64,000 bases of DNA, taken from contig CAILKO010000035.1 of NCBI GenBank assembly GCA_903834835.1, forward strand, positions 58,539 to 122,538, given 5' to 3'. This document shows positions 43,413-52,034 of the stretch, in pieces. The notes below the pieces were generated by a model. The model searched no databases. It had not been told where the DNA came from and was given only the letters and a program-made list of their open reading frames with translations. Numbering within the stretch: the first letter of the stretch is position 1; each line of letters opens with the position of its first letter. Made by a program: the position numbers and the translations under genes. The DNA comes from an uncultured Pseudomonadota bacterium (GTDB lineage Bacteria; Pseudomonadota; Gammaproteobacteria; Burkholderiales; SG8-39).

Positions 43413-44222
43413 TCAGGACGCGAGCCGGCTTCCCCGCGTCTGTAGTGCGGTGATCCGGCTTGCGGAGTACGTTGCCGACACGAGGTTCCGATGCGGCCAT
43501 TCATGAAACCCGTACCGGCGCTTTGCGCGCCCCCATTGGCGGCGCCGCCCCGGAGTACTCATATAACGATCAATTTCTCGCCTGCCGCCGCGCTTCTCCC
43601 TGTCGAATGGGTTGTAGAAGACGACATTGTCCATGACACCCGCGACCGGATTGCTGTCCGCCTCAAGGTAACTGAGGTACCACCAGTCGACACCCCAACC
43701 CGCGAGGCTACCGTCGTACTCCCCGATGAATCCAGCAAGCGCGTCCTTCCGGAACAGGGGGCAGGTCATTTCCACAAAGTTACAGCACCGAAGAACATGG
43801 TCACCGGGTTCGGGGAGCATGATGCGATGGCTGATCTTCCCGTTCGCCGCGTGAGCCGGAGAAACCACCGACATGTTGAATGCCCGCAGGGCTTCCGGGA
43901 CTGACCTGATGTCCCCTGAGACCGGAATCACGTCATCGTCGCACATCCATACCGTCTCGTAAGGGTCCAGCATGTGTGGCGCCAGTGAAAGCCACTGCTT
44001 CAGACTATTGAACTTCGTTCCCTTCCCGATCGAAAACATTGTGGCAGCTTGCTCGAGCCGAGACTTCCTCGCCTTGCTCCGACCGTAAAAGAAAATTGCC
44101 ACGTCGAAACGGTCGGCGAGATAGCTCGAAGCGTACGTCGCGAAGGTCTCCCTGTCGCCTGCACTGACGAAAATTAGATTGCTGTTCCGCGATTGTTCTG
44201 CTTTGAGGATTCTGTGGTTCAT
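43413..44222 (-). CDS. Putative glycosyltransferase, DUF707-like
   Basis: 269 aa. The core is YETVWMCDDDVIPVSGDIRSV (about 88-108), a DDD metal motif, followed by FVEMTCPLFRKDAL and SLAGWGVDWWYLSYLEADSNPVAGVMDNVVFYNP. The GWG-D layout is like DUF707 proteins, presumed glycosyltransferases. Its N-terminus NLIFVSAGDRETFATYASSYL suggests a nucleotide-binding strand. It follows the other GT on the same strand and probably builds the same glycan. The assignment is by pattern, not by strict family match. Confidence 0.68.
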   Translation of the reverse strand: MNHRILKAEQSRNSNLIFVSAGDRETFATYASSYLADRFDVAIFFYGRSKARKSRLEQAATMFSIGKGTKFNSLKQWLSLAPHMLDPYETVWMCDDDVIPVSGDIRSVPEALRAFNMSVVSPAHAANGKISHRIMLPEPGDHVLRCCNFVEMTCPLFRKDALAGFIGEYDGSLAGWGVDWWYLSYLEADSNPVAGVMDNVVFYNPFDREKRGGRREIDRYMSTPGRRRQWGRAKRRYGFHEWPHRNLVSATYSASRITALQTRGSRLAS

Positions 44223-44380
44223 GTCCGCCTACCCGTCAGCATTGGTAGTCTCTGATTTACAACGCTCGATCATAGCTGCACCGCCTGGTGGCGGCTCCGC
44301 ATTCATACGACTTGTCGGACTTGTCATCACAATCGAACGATTTCGGAACCCGTTCGGCGCGAGTCTTGCAATTAGCTGCT

Positions 44381-45361
44381 TCACTCCTCCCTTGCGCCAC
44401 TGACTCGAATCACTTCTGCCCAGCGCTCCCGTTCTTCCTTCATGAACTGCGCCATCTCCTGAGGACCGCCGCCCATCGGGAAAAATCCCATTTCGCGCAG
44501 ACGGATCGCGATGTCCGGCAGCTTGATGACATCGTTGATCGCCGCTGCCCATTTGCCGACGATGGGCGTGGGCGTGCCCGGTGGCGCAACCATGCCCTGC
44601 CAGGTCATCGCCAGAAATCTGGGCAGCGTTTCCGAAATCGCCGGTACATCCTGCCACTCCGGATGACGCTTCGTCCCGCCGTAGCCAAGCGCCAGAAGTT
44701 TGCCGCCGCGTATGAACGGCACCGCTACCGAAAGCTCCCCGAACATGACTTCCACGTCGCCCGCTACAAGCCCTGCGAACGCCGGACCGCCTCCCTTGTA
44801 CGGGACATGCACCATCTTCACGCCGGCAAGGATGTTGAACAGCTCTGCCGACAGATGTGCCGCATTGCCCACACCCTGCGATGAAAAATTCAGCTTGCCT
44901 GGATTGGCCCTTGCATAAGTAATGAACTCCTGCAGGGACCTCACCGGCACCTTGGGATGCACAAGCAACAGGCTATAGGCGTTCACCATGAGCGCGACGG
45001 GTGTCAGCACGTCCGGATCGTAGGCGAGCTTCCGGTAAAGGCTCTTGTTCACCACCAGCGGCGGATGCGCCGAAAAAAGCATCGTATAGCCGTCGGGCGT
45101 TGCGCGCACGACTGACTCCGTTCCCACGTTTCCGCCTGCACCTGCACGGTTCTCGACCGTGATCGGCTGTCCCCAGCGAGCCGGAACCTTTTCTGCGAGG
45201 ATCCGCGCCAGAATATCGACCCCACCGCCGGGCGGATAGGGAACCACGACGCGGATCGGGCGATTTGGATAGTTCGCAGCATCGGACTGCGCACGGACCG
45301 ACGCACTGACTCCGGCCAGCAAAGCCATCACGAAGCACATCGAACACTTGAACACTGTCAT
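44381..45361 (-). CDS. Bug/TctC family periplasmic substrate-binding protein
   Basis: 326 aa from ATG 45361, with GGAAG eight bases upstream; a frame upstream reaches 45889. The signal peptide is MTVFKCSMCFVMALLAGVSASVRAQ. Bug motifs are YPNRPIRVVVPYPPGGGVDILARIL, VENRAGAGGNVGTESVVRATPDGYT and HVPYKGGGPAFAGL. No TctAB genes are present. It is divergent from a cupin over 237 bp (45362-45598), which likely holds both promoters. It looks catabolic and out of place among the glycosyltransferases. Confidence 0.92.
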   Translation of the reverse strand: MTVFKCSMCFVMALLAGVSASVRAQSDAANYPNRPIRVVVPYPPGGGVDILARILAEKVPARWGQPITVENRAGAGGNVGTESVVRATPDGYTMLFSAHPPLVVNKSLYRKLAYDPDVLTPVALMVNAYSLLLVHPKVPVRSLQEFITYARANPGKLNFSSQGVGNAAHLSAELFNILAGVKMVHVPYKGGGPAFAGLVAGDVEVMFGELSVAVPFIRGGKLLALGYGGTKRHPEWQDVPAISETLPRFLAMTWQGMVAPPGTPTPIVGKWAAAINDVIKLPDIAIRLREMGFFPMGGGPQEMAQFMKEERERWAEVIRVSGAREE

Positions 45362-45598
45362 TGACAGGCTTCCGATCGTAGCTTCTCCTCTTTTCCTTCG
45401 CATACCTGATTCCATACCCCCTCCCGAGTCGCTGAACCGGTCCTGTCGGCCGACCGTGCGGTGATTATGTCCTCCGATCTGCGACCGGGTCCATTCGACC
45501 ATTTTCCTGCAGCCGGAACTTGACGGGGGAGCGGATTCGGCAGAGATTCCCGACACCCTCAAACCCGGCGTGCCGCAAGGTGCGCAACAGGAGATCGC

Positions 45599-46072
45599 AT
45601 GACCGAGCCCACCGAACTGAAGATGACGGCCGACGAAATTGAAATGCCGTCCGCCCCGGCCAAAGGCATGAGCGTGATCAACTACCGCACCCCGAGCGAG
45701 ATCGCCTCGAAGCTCGTCGTGCCGCTTGCGCACAGCGACATCATGTTCTGCGCGATCCAGGTCATCCGCGCTGACGGCGAAACCAACATGCACTCGCACA
45801 GCGGAATGGATGGCCTGTGGTTCGTGCTGAGCGGCCGCATGCGGTTCTATGGTGAAAACAACACGCTGATAGGAGAGTTCGGAAAACATGAGGGCGTGTT
45901 CGTACCGCGCAACGTTCGCTACTGGTTTGAGAGCGTCGGAGACGAGCCTCTGGAAGTTCTCCAGTCCGAGGCAATCGACCGCCGGGGGCCGAACCGGCGC
46001 ACGGATTTCGAGCCGAAGAAGAGCGCAACGTTGAACAGCAAGGTCATTCGCGGGGCGTCACGACCTGCCTAG
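45599..46072 (+). CDS. Cupin domain protein
   Basis: 157 aa, with AGGAG six bases upstream. The cupin barrel spans about 55-125: ADGETNMHSHSGMDGLWFVLSGRMRFYGENNTLIGEFGKHEGVFVPRNVRYWFESVGDEPLEVLQ. Metal ligands would be His65, His67 and a later His. Small single-domain cupins act as dioxygenases, isomerases or sensors. It is divergent from the Bug gene, so it may process the Bug ligand. Confidence 0.85.
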   Translation: MTEPTELKMTADEIEMPSAPAKGMSVINYRTPSEIASKLVVPLAHSDIMFCAIQVIRADGETNMHSHSGMDGLWFVLSGRMRFYGENNTLIGEFGKHEGVFVPRNVRYWFESVGDEPLEVLQSEAIDRRGPNRRTDFEPKKSATLNSKVIRGASRPA

Positions 46073-46119
46073 GACGTCGCTGGCTTGTCCGGATATCCCA
46101 ACTTGGCAGAGGGTGTACC

Positions 46120-46791
46120 TTGGAAGAGGCAGTCGTCCTGTTTTTCCACCATCGCACGGACGAGGTAACGCGGAGGCATCTGCACCTCCTTCGCACGCAC
46201 AATGATTTCCCTGTCGTGCCGTTGTTCTGCGATGACGAAATGGGAGGAACAGCGCTCGACGATGCGGTTCGACTCCCGATGACCTTTCAGCGCGGCCGGA
46301 ACTGGCACAACGTCGACTGGATCTGCCGTGACTGGTTTCGCAGTTCGCACCGGATCGAGGCACTGCGTTACATTTGGCTTGAGTGGGATTGCCTGGTCAA
46401 TGCGCCATTGCGTGACTGGTATTCAGACCTTTGGGAGGCAGATTTCGTAGCATCCAGGGCGGTGCGTCCGCCTGCGCCCTGGTACTGGTTTCGCGCTCAG
46501 ATGGCTTTCCTGCCCCATTCGCTTGTGCCATTTGCGACGGGCATCGCGCCGCTCAACGGCGTAGTGCTGTCCCGACGCGCCATGTTCAACTACGCACAAA
46601 CCGACCTCCCGGAAGGAATCTTCTGCGAACTCAGATTGCCAACCGTCCTCGCATCATGCGGCATCACCGTGTCTGAACTGCCGCCTGACAAGGCAAGCCA
46701 GAACAGGTTCCTCCCCAACAAGGCGAGCTTGCCCGTCCAAGGTCAGGGATTGTTTCACCCAGTCAAGACGCAGGTCGATGCATCCGGATAG
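46120..46791 (+). CDS. Glycosyltransferase-like protein, short GT-A type
   Basis: 223 aa from TTG 46120, preceded by GAGGG about 7 nt upstream. AVVLFFHHRTDEVTRRHLHLLRTHNDFPVVPLFCDD begins the domain. RYIWLEWDCLVNAPLRDW (about 83-100) has a Trp-Asp-Cys in place of the DxD, so a catalytic metal site is not certain. FATGIAPLNGVVLSRRAMFNY is a possible acceptor segment. The C-terminus overlaps the next gene by 14 bases. A nucleotide-sugar role is suggested by its neighbours. Confidence 0.6.
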   Translation: MEEAVVLFFHHRTDEVTRRHLHLLRTHNDFPVVPLFCDDEMGGTALDDAVRLPMTFQRGRNWHNVDWICRDWFRSSHRIEALRYIWLEWDCLVNAPLRDWYSDLWEADFVASRAVRPPAPWYWFRAQMAFLPHSLVPFATGIAPLNGVVLSRRAMFNYAQTDLPEGIFCELRLPTVLASCGITVSELPPDKASQNRFLPNKASLPVQGQGLFHPVKTQVDASG

Positions 46792-48136
46792 CCGAGGCGC
46801 GCGCCCGGACGCGCCGGACAATCGCGCAGTCGTGCTAGGCGCCGGTGTAAGCGGCCTCGCCGCGGGCATGGTATCCGGCGCGCAGGTGTTCGAAGCCGAA
46901 TCGATCCCGGGTGGGTTGTGTGCGTCCTATTACATGCGCCCCGGGAGCGCGGAACGACATTTTGGGGGAGCCCCGCGAGCGGGCGACTACTACCGGTTCG
47001 AGCCGGGCGGTGGTCACTGGATCTTCGGTGGAGAACCCTCGACCCTGGAAATGATCCAAGACTACGCGCACTGCAACCGGATATCCCGGAGATCAAGTGT
47101 GTTTCTTCACGGCAGCAACCGCTACATCCCCTATCCCATACAAGAGAACTTGCGCTATCTGGGAGCCGAACAGGCAACACGGGCGCTGGCAGAAATTCGC
47201 GCCGGGAACGCTTCGGGGCGGACGATGCAAGAGTGGCTAGCGGCCCGTTTTGGAAGCTCACTTGGCGATCTTTTTTTTGCGCCGTTTCACGAGGCCTACA
47301 CAGCGGGGCTGTACAGGGCAATTGCACCACAGGACGGATTCAAGTCTCCGATCGACCTCCTGAAAATCGAGCAAGGTGCGCGAGAAGGGGCGGAGCCGAC
47401 CGGCTACAACATCAGCTTTCTATATCCGGAAGCCGGGCTGCACGCACTAGTCTCCGAATTGGCCCGTCGAGCGACGGTGCACTACGGAAAACGAGCGACT
47501 AAGATTGACCCGGAGAAGCGCGAAATCAGCTTCGCCGACGGTAGCGCGGTCGACTATCGCGCTGTCGTTTCAACCCTGCCGCTACACCAGATCTGCGCGC
47601 TTGCAGGAATCGAGATCGACGAACCGACCGATCCCTATACGTCGGTCCTGGTACTCAACATCGGCGCCCGACGCGGGGCCCGTTGCCCTGACGAGCATTG
47701 GGTGTACACCTGCGGGACAGATGCCGGCTTTCATCGTGTCGGGTTTTACAGCAACGTCGATTCACGCTTTGCCCCGGAAATTCCAGGGGAACCGAGAGTG
47801 AGTATTTATGTGGAAAAAGCCTACGCAGGGGGTACCCGACTCTCGCCACAGGACATCGCCGCTTACGCTTCATCCGTAATCCGTGAACTGCGCAGCTGGG
47901 AGTTCATCGGGGAGGTCGATGTTGTCGACCCAACCTGGGTAGAGGTGGGCTACACGTGGTCCTGGCCAGATTCGAACTGGCGATCGAAGGCAATCGACGC
48001 GCTGGAATCGCAAGGAATTTTCCCGACGGGACGATATGGCCGCTGGGTATTTCAGGGCATCGCCGAATCCATCCAGGCCGGTCTGGTCGCCGGCGAGAAT
48101 TTGCGTCGCGAAGTCGACCCCTCGGCGCAATCCTGA
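46778..48136 (+). CDS. FAD-dependent protein, UDP-galactopyranose-mutase/amine-oxidase-like
   Basis: 452 aa. The Rossmann motif is VVLGAGVSGLAAG (18-30), then FEAESIPGGLCASYYM. HWIFGGEP follows, and FLYPEAGLHALVSELARRATVHYGKRATKID is the typical FAD-protein core of the protoporphyrinogen oxidase/UDP-galactopyranose mutase group. UDP-galactopyranose mutases convert Galp to Galf in glycan synthesis; the C-terminal FQGIAESIQAGLVAGENLRREV is the usual FAD end. It overlaps the upstream GT gene and is last before the tRNA-Lys. A Galf donor role is inferred, and another flavin oxidase remains possible. Confidence 0.78.
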   Translation: MHPDSRGARPDAPDNRAVVLGAGVSGLAAGMVSGAQVFEAESIPGGLCASYYMRPGSAERHFGGAPRAGDYYRFEPGGGHWIFGGEPSTLEMIQDYAHCNRISRRSSVFLHGSNRYIPYPIQENLRYLGAEQATRALAEIRAGNASGRTMQEWLAARFGSSLGDLFFAPFHEAYTAGLYRAIAPQDGFKSPIDLLKIEQGAREGAEPTGYNISFLYPEAGLHALVSELARRATVHYGKRATKIDPEKREISFADGSAVDYRAVVSTLPLHQICALAGIEIDEPTDPYTSVLVLNIGARRGARCPDEHWVYTCGTDAGFHRVGFYSNVDSRFAPEIPGEPRVSIYVEKAYAGGTRLSPQDIAAYASSVIRELRSWEFIGEVDVVDPTWVEVGYTWSWPDSNWRSKAIDALESQGIFPTGRYGRWVFQGIAESIQAGLVAGENLRREVDPSAQS

Positions 48137-48169
48137 AAATAAAAAGGGGCCAGCTTGCGCTAACCCCTT
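48137..48169 (-). terminator. Rho-independent terminator after tRNA-Lys
   Basis: On the minus strand, AAGGGGTTAGC (48169-48159) pairs with GCTGGCCCCTT (48154-48144), with two G-U pairs and loop GCAA. A T-rich tail (TTTTTATTT) follows, 48145-48137. It is 8 bases from the CCA end of tRNA-Lys. It also lies directly after the stop of the flavoprotein gene on the plus strand. Confidence 0.9.
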
Positions 48170-48176
48170 GATCGGA

Positions 48177-48252
48177 TGGTAGGCCGTGCCGGATTCGAAC
48201 CGGCGACCAACGGATTAAAAGTCCGCTGCTCTACCAGCTGAGCTAACGACCC
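48177..48252 (-). tRNA. tRNA-Lys (anticodon TTT)
   Basis: 76 bases with encoded CCA. 5' GGGTCGT acceptor strand, D arm GCTCAGCTGGTAGAGC, anticodon loop CTTTTAA in a GCGGA/TCCGT stem, T arm GCCGG-TTCGAAT-CCGGC. The 3' acceptor strand is ACGGCCT plus A73. Two acceptor pairs are G-U (1-72 and 4-69); E. coli and most other tRNA-Lys have Watson-Crick pairs there. This could reflect replacement of the 3' end by a mobile element, since a gene cluster begins right after it. Confidence 0.96.
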
Positions 48253-48284
48253 ATCCTGTTGCAAAAACGGTGTGCAGAAAATGC

Positions 48285-48320
48285 TTCGGGCGCGTGGACT
48301 TGCGCCTGTACGCGCCCGAA
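48285..48320 (-). terminator. Terminator-like hairpin after cpoB
   Basis: Stem TTCGGGCGCGT (48320-48310 on the minus strand) pairs perfectly with ACGCGCCCGAA (48295-48285) around a 14-base loop. GCATTTTC follows downstream. It lies 50 bases past the cpoB stop, between the tol-pal operon and tRNA-Lys. It probably ends the tol-pal transcript, although the tail is weak and read-through into the tRNA is possible. Confidence 0.78.
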
Positions 48321-48369
48321 AGGGGTCGAATTCTACTGGTTTGCGATTCGGTGCGTCAACGCACGAATT

Positions 48370-49188
48370 TCAACGCTTTGCACCCTGGGTCATTCGCTGC
48401 TTCGCGGACTCCGCGGCAGGGCTCCCCGGAAACTTGCGAATGAGTTCGTCCAGCGTCTTCAATGCGCCGCGCCGGTCGCCCAGCGCTTCCTGCGAACTTG
48501 CGATATTCAGCATCGCGTCCGGCGCCTTCTGACTGTCCGGCCAGGCTGCGATCAGCTTCTGCTGCGCCACGATCGCATTCTTGAAGTCGCGCAGCGCATA
48601 GTGCGCATTGCCCACCCAGTATTGGGCACTGGAAGCGAGCTGACTGGTCGGGTAGGTAACGAGGAAGCCCTGGAACGCTGAGATGGCAAGGCTGTAGCTC
48701 CCCATCTTGAACTGATTGAGCGCCGCTTCGTAGGCACGCGTCTCGGAGACGTCGATCGGCGCGGGCTTGGGCATCGCCTGCTCCTGGCCCTGCTCCAGCT
48801 TGCGCAGCCGCGTATCGATGTCTATGTAGAGATCCTTCTGGCGGCGGTCAGCCGTCTCGATTTGATTGGCTAGCACCTCGCTCTGCCCGCGTAACCGGGC
48901 CAGTTCTCCGCGTAGCAGCTCGATCTGGCCGGCGAGATCGAGCAGGGCGCGGCGGTCCGGCATGCCGGATTCAATCGCCTTGAGTCGCTCGTCGATGCGC
49001 CCCAGTCGCTCGTCCGATGCGCGCTGGCCGGTATCCACCTGCTTGCGCAACGCCTCTATCCGCGCGCGCGCCTCGTCGTCGTCGAACATCCCCGCACCCG
49101 CCGCGCCCGGCATCACGCACGCAAAGGCCGCCACCAGCAGGAACGCAATCCGACTGCAGGACAAGCCGGGGGGCGGCATCCGGCGCAT
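48370..49188 (-). CDS. cpoB: Cell division coordinator CpoB (YbgF)
   Basis: 272 aa. A signal peptide precedes an N-terminal coiled-coil trimer (ARARIEALRKQVDTGQRASDERLGRIDERLKAIES). The C-terminal TPR domain (about 155-270: AYEAALNQFKMGSYSLAISAFQGFL, SAQYWVGNAHYALRDFKNAI, KAPDAMLNIASSQEALGDRRGA) is the family hallmark. CpoB couples PBP1B peptidoglycan synthesis to Tol-driven outer-membrane constriction. It shares one base with the pal stop and ends the tol-pal operon. Confidence 0.93.
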   Translation of the reverse strand: MRRMPPPGLSCSRIAFLLVAAFACVMPGAAGAGMFDDDEARARIEALRKQVDTGQRASDERLGRIDERLKAIESGMPDRRALLDLAGQIELLRGELARLRGQSEVLANQIETADRRQKDLYIDIDTRLRKLEQGQEQAMPKPAPIDVSETRAYEAALNQFKMGSYSLAISAFQGFLVTYPTSQLASSAQYWVGNAHYALRDFKNAIVAQQKLIAAWPDSQKAPDAMLNIASSQEALGDRRGALKTLDELIRKFPGSPAAESAKQRMTQGAKR

Positions 49189-49790
49189 CAGTACTCGCCC
49201 TGGTACAGGATGTCGCCTCGCCGATTCTGGGCGTAGGCCTCTTCGGTCTGCCCTGGTGCGCGTGGCTTCTCCTCTCCGAGACTCACCGCCTCCACCTGCT
49301 CCTCCTTTACACCGAGCAATGTGAGGATGCGCTTGATCGCCTCGGCGCGCTTCTGCCCGAGTGCGAGGTTGTATTCGCGTGCACCGCGTTCATCCGTGTT
49401 TCCCTGGACCAGCATCCGGGTACCGGCATGCTCGCGCAGATACTTCGCATGCGCTTCGAGCAGCGGTTTGAACTCGTCCCGCACGTCGAAGCGGTCATAG
49501 TCGAAGAAGATCGCCCGCTTGGACAGTATGTTCTGCGGGTCCTTGAGCGGACTGCCCGCCTCCGCCGCCGGCTTCTTCGTGAGGTCGATCGCACCTACCG
49601 GAGCACCCTGCACCGGCCGGGGCTCCGCTGCGGGCCTCTGGGGCGCGGCTACCGTCGCACCTGGCTTGCGCTCTTCCACACCGACCGGGGGCTGCTCGTT
49701 CGGTGTCTGGCCGGCACAACCGGCAAGAACAGCCACCGAAAAAACAATCCACAGTTGATTGCGTGTCACCGGCGTTCCCTTGGCTCTCAT
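49188..49790 (-). CDS. pal: Peptidoglycan-associated lipoprotein Pal
   Basis: 200 aa from ATG 49790, with AGGAG 8 nt upstream. Lipobox VAVLAGC. A Pro/Ala-rich linker precedes the OmpA-like domain: FFDYDRFDVRDEFKPLLEAHAKYL, then LVQGNTDERGAREYNLALGQKRAEAIKRIL. It anchors the outer membrane to peptidoglycan and binds TolB. The order tolQ-tolR-tolA-tolB-pal-cpoB is standard. Confidence 0.95.
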   Translation of the reverse strand: MRAKGTPVTRNQLWIVFSVAVLAGCAGQTPNEQPPVGVEERKPGATVAAPQRPAAEPRPVQGAPVGAIDLTKKPAAEAGSPLKDPQNILSKRAIFFDYDRFDVRDEFKPLLEAHAKYLREHAGTRMLVQGNTDERGAREYNLALGQKRAEAIKRILTLLGVKEEQVEAVSLGEEKPRAPGQTEEAYAQNRRGDILYQGEY

Positions 49791-49812
49791 TTCCATTCTC
49801 CTCGTCAATCCG

Positions 49813-51099
49813 TCACTGTAGATACGGTCCCCAGGCGGGCTCGCGTACATCGCCTGCAGCAATGCTCAGACGCTGGCGGACGCGACCATCGGCGGACACT
49901 GCCGACAGCACACCCCTGCCATTGATCACGGTCGCGAGAAGAATCATGCGTCCATTCGGCGAAAAACTCGGGGACTCATCCTTGTCGCTGTCGGTCAGAA
50001 GTTGAACCTGGCGAGTGGCGAGGTCCATCAGCGCTGCCTGGAAGCGCGCACCATTGCGCGTCACGAAAGCGAGGTTCTTGCCATCCGGAGAGATCCGCGG
50101 AGAGACGTTGTAGCTGCCCTCGAAGGTGACCCGCTGTGCCTCACCGCCTTCGGCAGGGATCCGGTAGATCTGCGCGCTACCGCCGCGGTCCGAGGTGAAG
50201 TAGATCCACTGGCCGTCTGGCGAATACCGGGGCTCGGTGTCGATTCCAGAAGAGCTTGTCAAACGGCGCACACCGCTGCCGTCCGGATTGATCAGGAAGA
50301 GCTGGGAGCCGCCTTCGCGCGACAGCGATACTGCGATGCGCTTGCCGTCCGGCGACCAGGCCGGCGCAGAGTTTGAGCCCTTGAAATTGGCAACAACGGT
50401 CTGGCGCGCAACCTCGATGCTCTGCACATAGACGATCGGCTTCTTCTGCTGGAAGGAAACATAGGCGAGGGAACGACCGTCCGGCGACCACGCAGGCGAG
50501 ATGATCGGCTCCTCGGAGATCAGCATCGCCTGCTCGTTGGCGCCGTCGGCATCGGCAATCTGCAATTCGTAGCGGCTTCCGCGCTTCACCACGTAGGCGA
50601 TCTTGGTCGAGAACACACCACGCTCACCGGTCAACTTCTCGTAGACGAAGTCCGAGATGCGATGCGCAGCAGTCCGCGCCTGATCTCGCCCGAAGGTGAA
50701 GGCAACGCCACCAAGTGGCGCCTGCTTGACCACATCGTAGAGCCGGAAGCGCGCCTCATAGCGCCCGTCCGGGCGGATACTGACCGATCCCTGCACCAGC
50801 GCATCGGCGAGGCGCGCGCGCCAGTCACCGAAATTCACGTTGGTCGCTTCCGTCGGCAGAGGATTGATGGGCGGCAGTTCTATGCCGCGAAAAAGACCGC
50901 TGCGCTCCAGGTCGGCGCGCACGACCGCCGACAGTGGTGCAGGAAGCGCCGCCTCGCCGGCGAACGGGACCAGCGCGATCGGAATCCGGTTCGCACCACC
51001 ACCCGTGATTTCGATGGAGAGTTGAGCGTGCGCGCCGGAGAGCGCGAACCCGGTCAGCAGGACCGGAAGGAGCAGCCAGCGCAGAAGCATTGATCGCAT
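49813..51099 (-). CDS. tolB: Tol-Pal translocation protein TolB
   Basis: 428 aa. The signal peptide ends at SGAHAQ. An N-terminal domain (IPIALVPFAGEAALPAPLSAVVRADLERSGLF) precedes a six-bladed beta-propeller with repeated PAWSPDGRSLAYVS, PAWSPDGKRIAV, PRYSPDGQWIYFTS, PRISPDGKNLAFV and PSFSPNGRMILLA. TolB cycles between Pal and TolA. It is periplasmic. Confidence 0.96.
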   Translation of the reverse strand: MRSMLLRWLLLPVLLTGFALSGAHAQLSIEITGGGANRIPIALVPFAGEAALPAPLSAVVRADLERSGLFRGIELPPINPLPTEATNVNFGDWRARLADALVQGSVSIRPDGRYEARFRLYDVVKQAPLGGVAFTFGRDQARTAAHRISDFVYEKLTGERGVFSTKIAYVVKRGSRYELQIADADGANEQAMLISEEPIISPAWSPDGRSLAYVSFQQKKPIVYVQSIEVARQTVVANFKGSNSAPAWSPDGKRIAVSLSREGGSQLFLINPDGSGVRRLTSSSGIDTEPRYSPDGQWIYFTSDRGGSAQIYRIPAEGGEAQRVTFEGSYNVSPRISPDGKNLAFVTRNGARFQAALMDLATRQVQLLTDSDKDESPSFSPNGRMILLATVINGRGVLSAVSADGRVRQRLSIAAGDVREPAWGPYLQ

Positions 51100-51183
51100 G
51101 TGGAAGACCTGAAACTCCCTGATTGCTGCGGCCGCTGATTATAGGAGAGCGGGCCGATGCGCAGGCGAAGCATCTCTGCTTTT

Positions 51184-52005
51184 CTACCTGCTTCGGTCAA
51201 CCGGGCGGAACTTTAGCTCCAGTAGCCGCTGAAAATCCCGTGTATCGTCGGGCTTCGGCAACGGCGAGGACTTGCGTATCGCTCTCTCGACGGCATCGTC
51301 GTAGGCGCGATTGCCGCTCGATTTTCTGAGTTTTACGTCGATTACTTCGCCCGTCGGAATCTGGATGACGTCGAAGACAGCCTCTGGATTGCCCTTGATA
51401 TCCAGCGGCATCACGATATTGTCACGGATCTTTCCGCGAATCTTGTCGGTCCAGCCCGCCAACCGTGCGCTGCGCGCTGCCCCCTCGGCCTGCTGCCTTG
51501 CGAGCAGCAGGCGCATTTCCTCTTCCTGACGCTGCGCCGAGATGCTGGCCTGCTCGCGTGCGAGCAGTTCCTTCATCCGCCGCTCCTGCTCCAGATCCCG
51601 TACCGGCGGAGCCGCCTTCGGTACCGGCTGCGGAGGCACTTTGGCGACCGGCCTGTGCTGTTCCGGCACGTTCTTTGGCGGCGGCGGATTGGCCTTCTCG
51701 GTCCTGGGCGCAGCCTTGAGCGCGATGTCCGGTTTCTTGAACACGGGTTCAGCCGGCGGCGCGGATTTGATTGCCGGTGCAGGCACTGGTACCACTGGCA
51801 CCACGGGCACCGGGGGTGGCGGCGTCCAGAGCTCAAGCACCACAGGCGCTGGTTCACGGGTCTGCCAGCTCACGCCCAGTACCAGAACCGCGACCAGGAG
51901 CAGGTGCATGCCGAGCGAAAGCAGCAATGCCCGCCCCAGTGCCGGCTCCTCGCGCACCGGAAAGGGGAGACCGATCTGCCCGATCTCGACGGCGCTCACG
52001 CGCAC
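51184..52005 (-). CDS. tolA: Tol-Pal system protein TolA
   Basis: 273 aa from GTG 52005, preceded by GAGG. One transmembrane segment (LLLSLGMHLLLVAVLVLGVSW). A Pro/Val and Lys/Pro-rich periplasmic stretch contains VPVVPVVPVPAPAIK. A helical region (LEQERRMKELLAREQASISAQRQEEEMRLLLARQ) precedes the globular C-terminal domain (about 190-270: IPTGEVIDVKLRKSSGNRAYDDAVERAIRKSSPLP). It links TolQR proton energy to Pal. Confidence 0.92.
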   Translation of the reverse strand: MRVSAVEIGQIGLPFPVREEPALGRALLLSLGMHLLLVAVLVLGVSWQTREPAPVVLELWTPPPPVPVVPVVPVPAPAIKSAPPAEPVFKKPDIALKAAPRTEKANPPPPKNVPEQHRPVAKVPPQPVPKAAPPVRDLEQERRMKELLAREQASISAQRQEEEMRLLLARQQAEGAARSARLAGWTDKIRGKIRDNIVMPLDIKGNPEAVFDVIQIPTGEVIDVKLRKSSGNRAYDDAVERAIRKSSPLPKPDDTRDFQRLLELKFRPVDRSR

Positions 52006-52034
52006 ATCCTCGCTCCAGTCATCCGCCTGATCCC

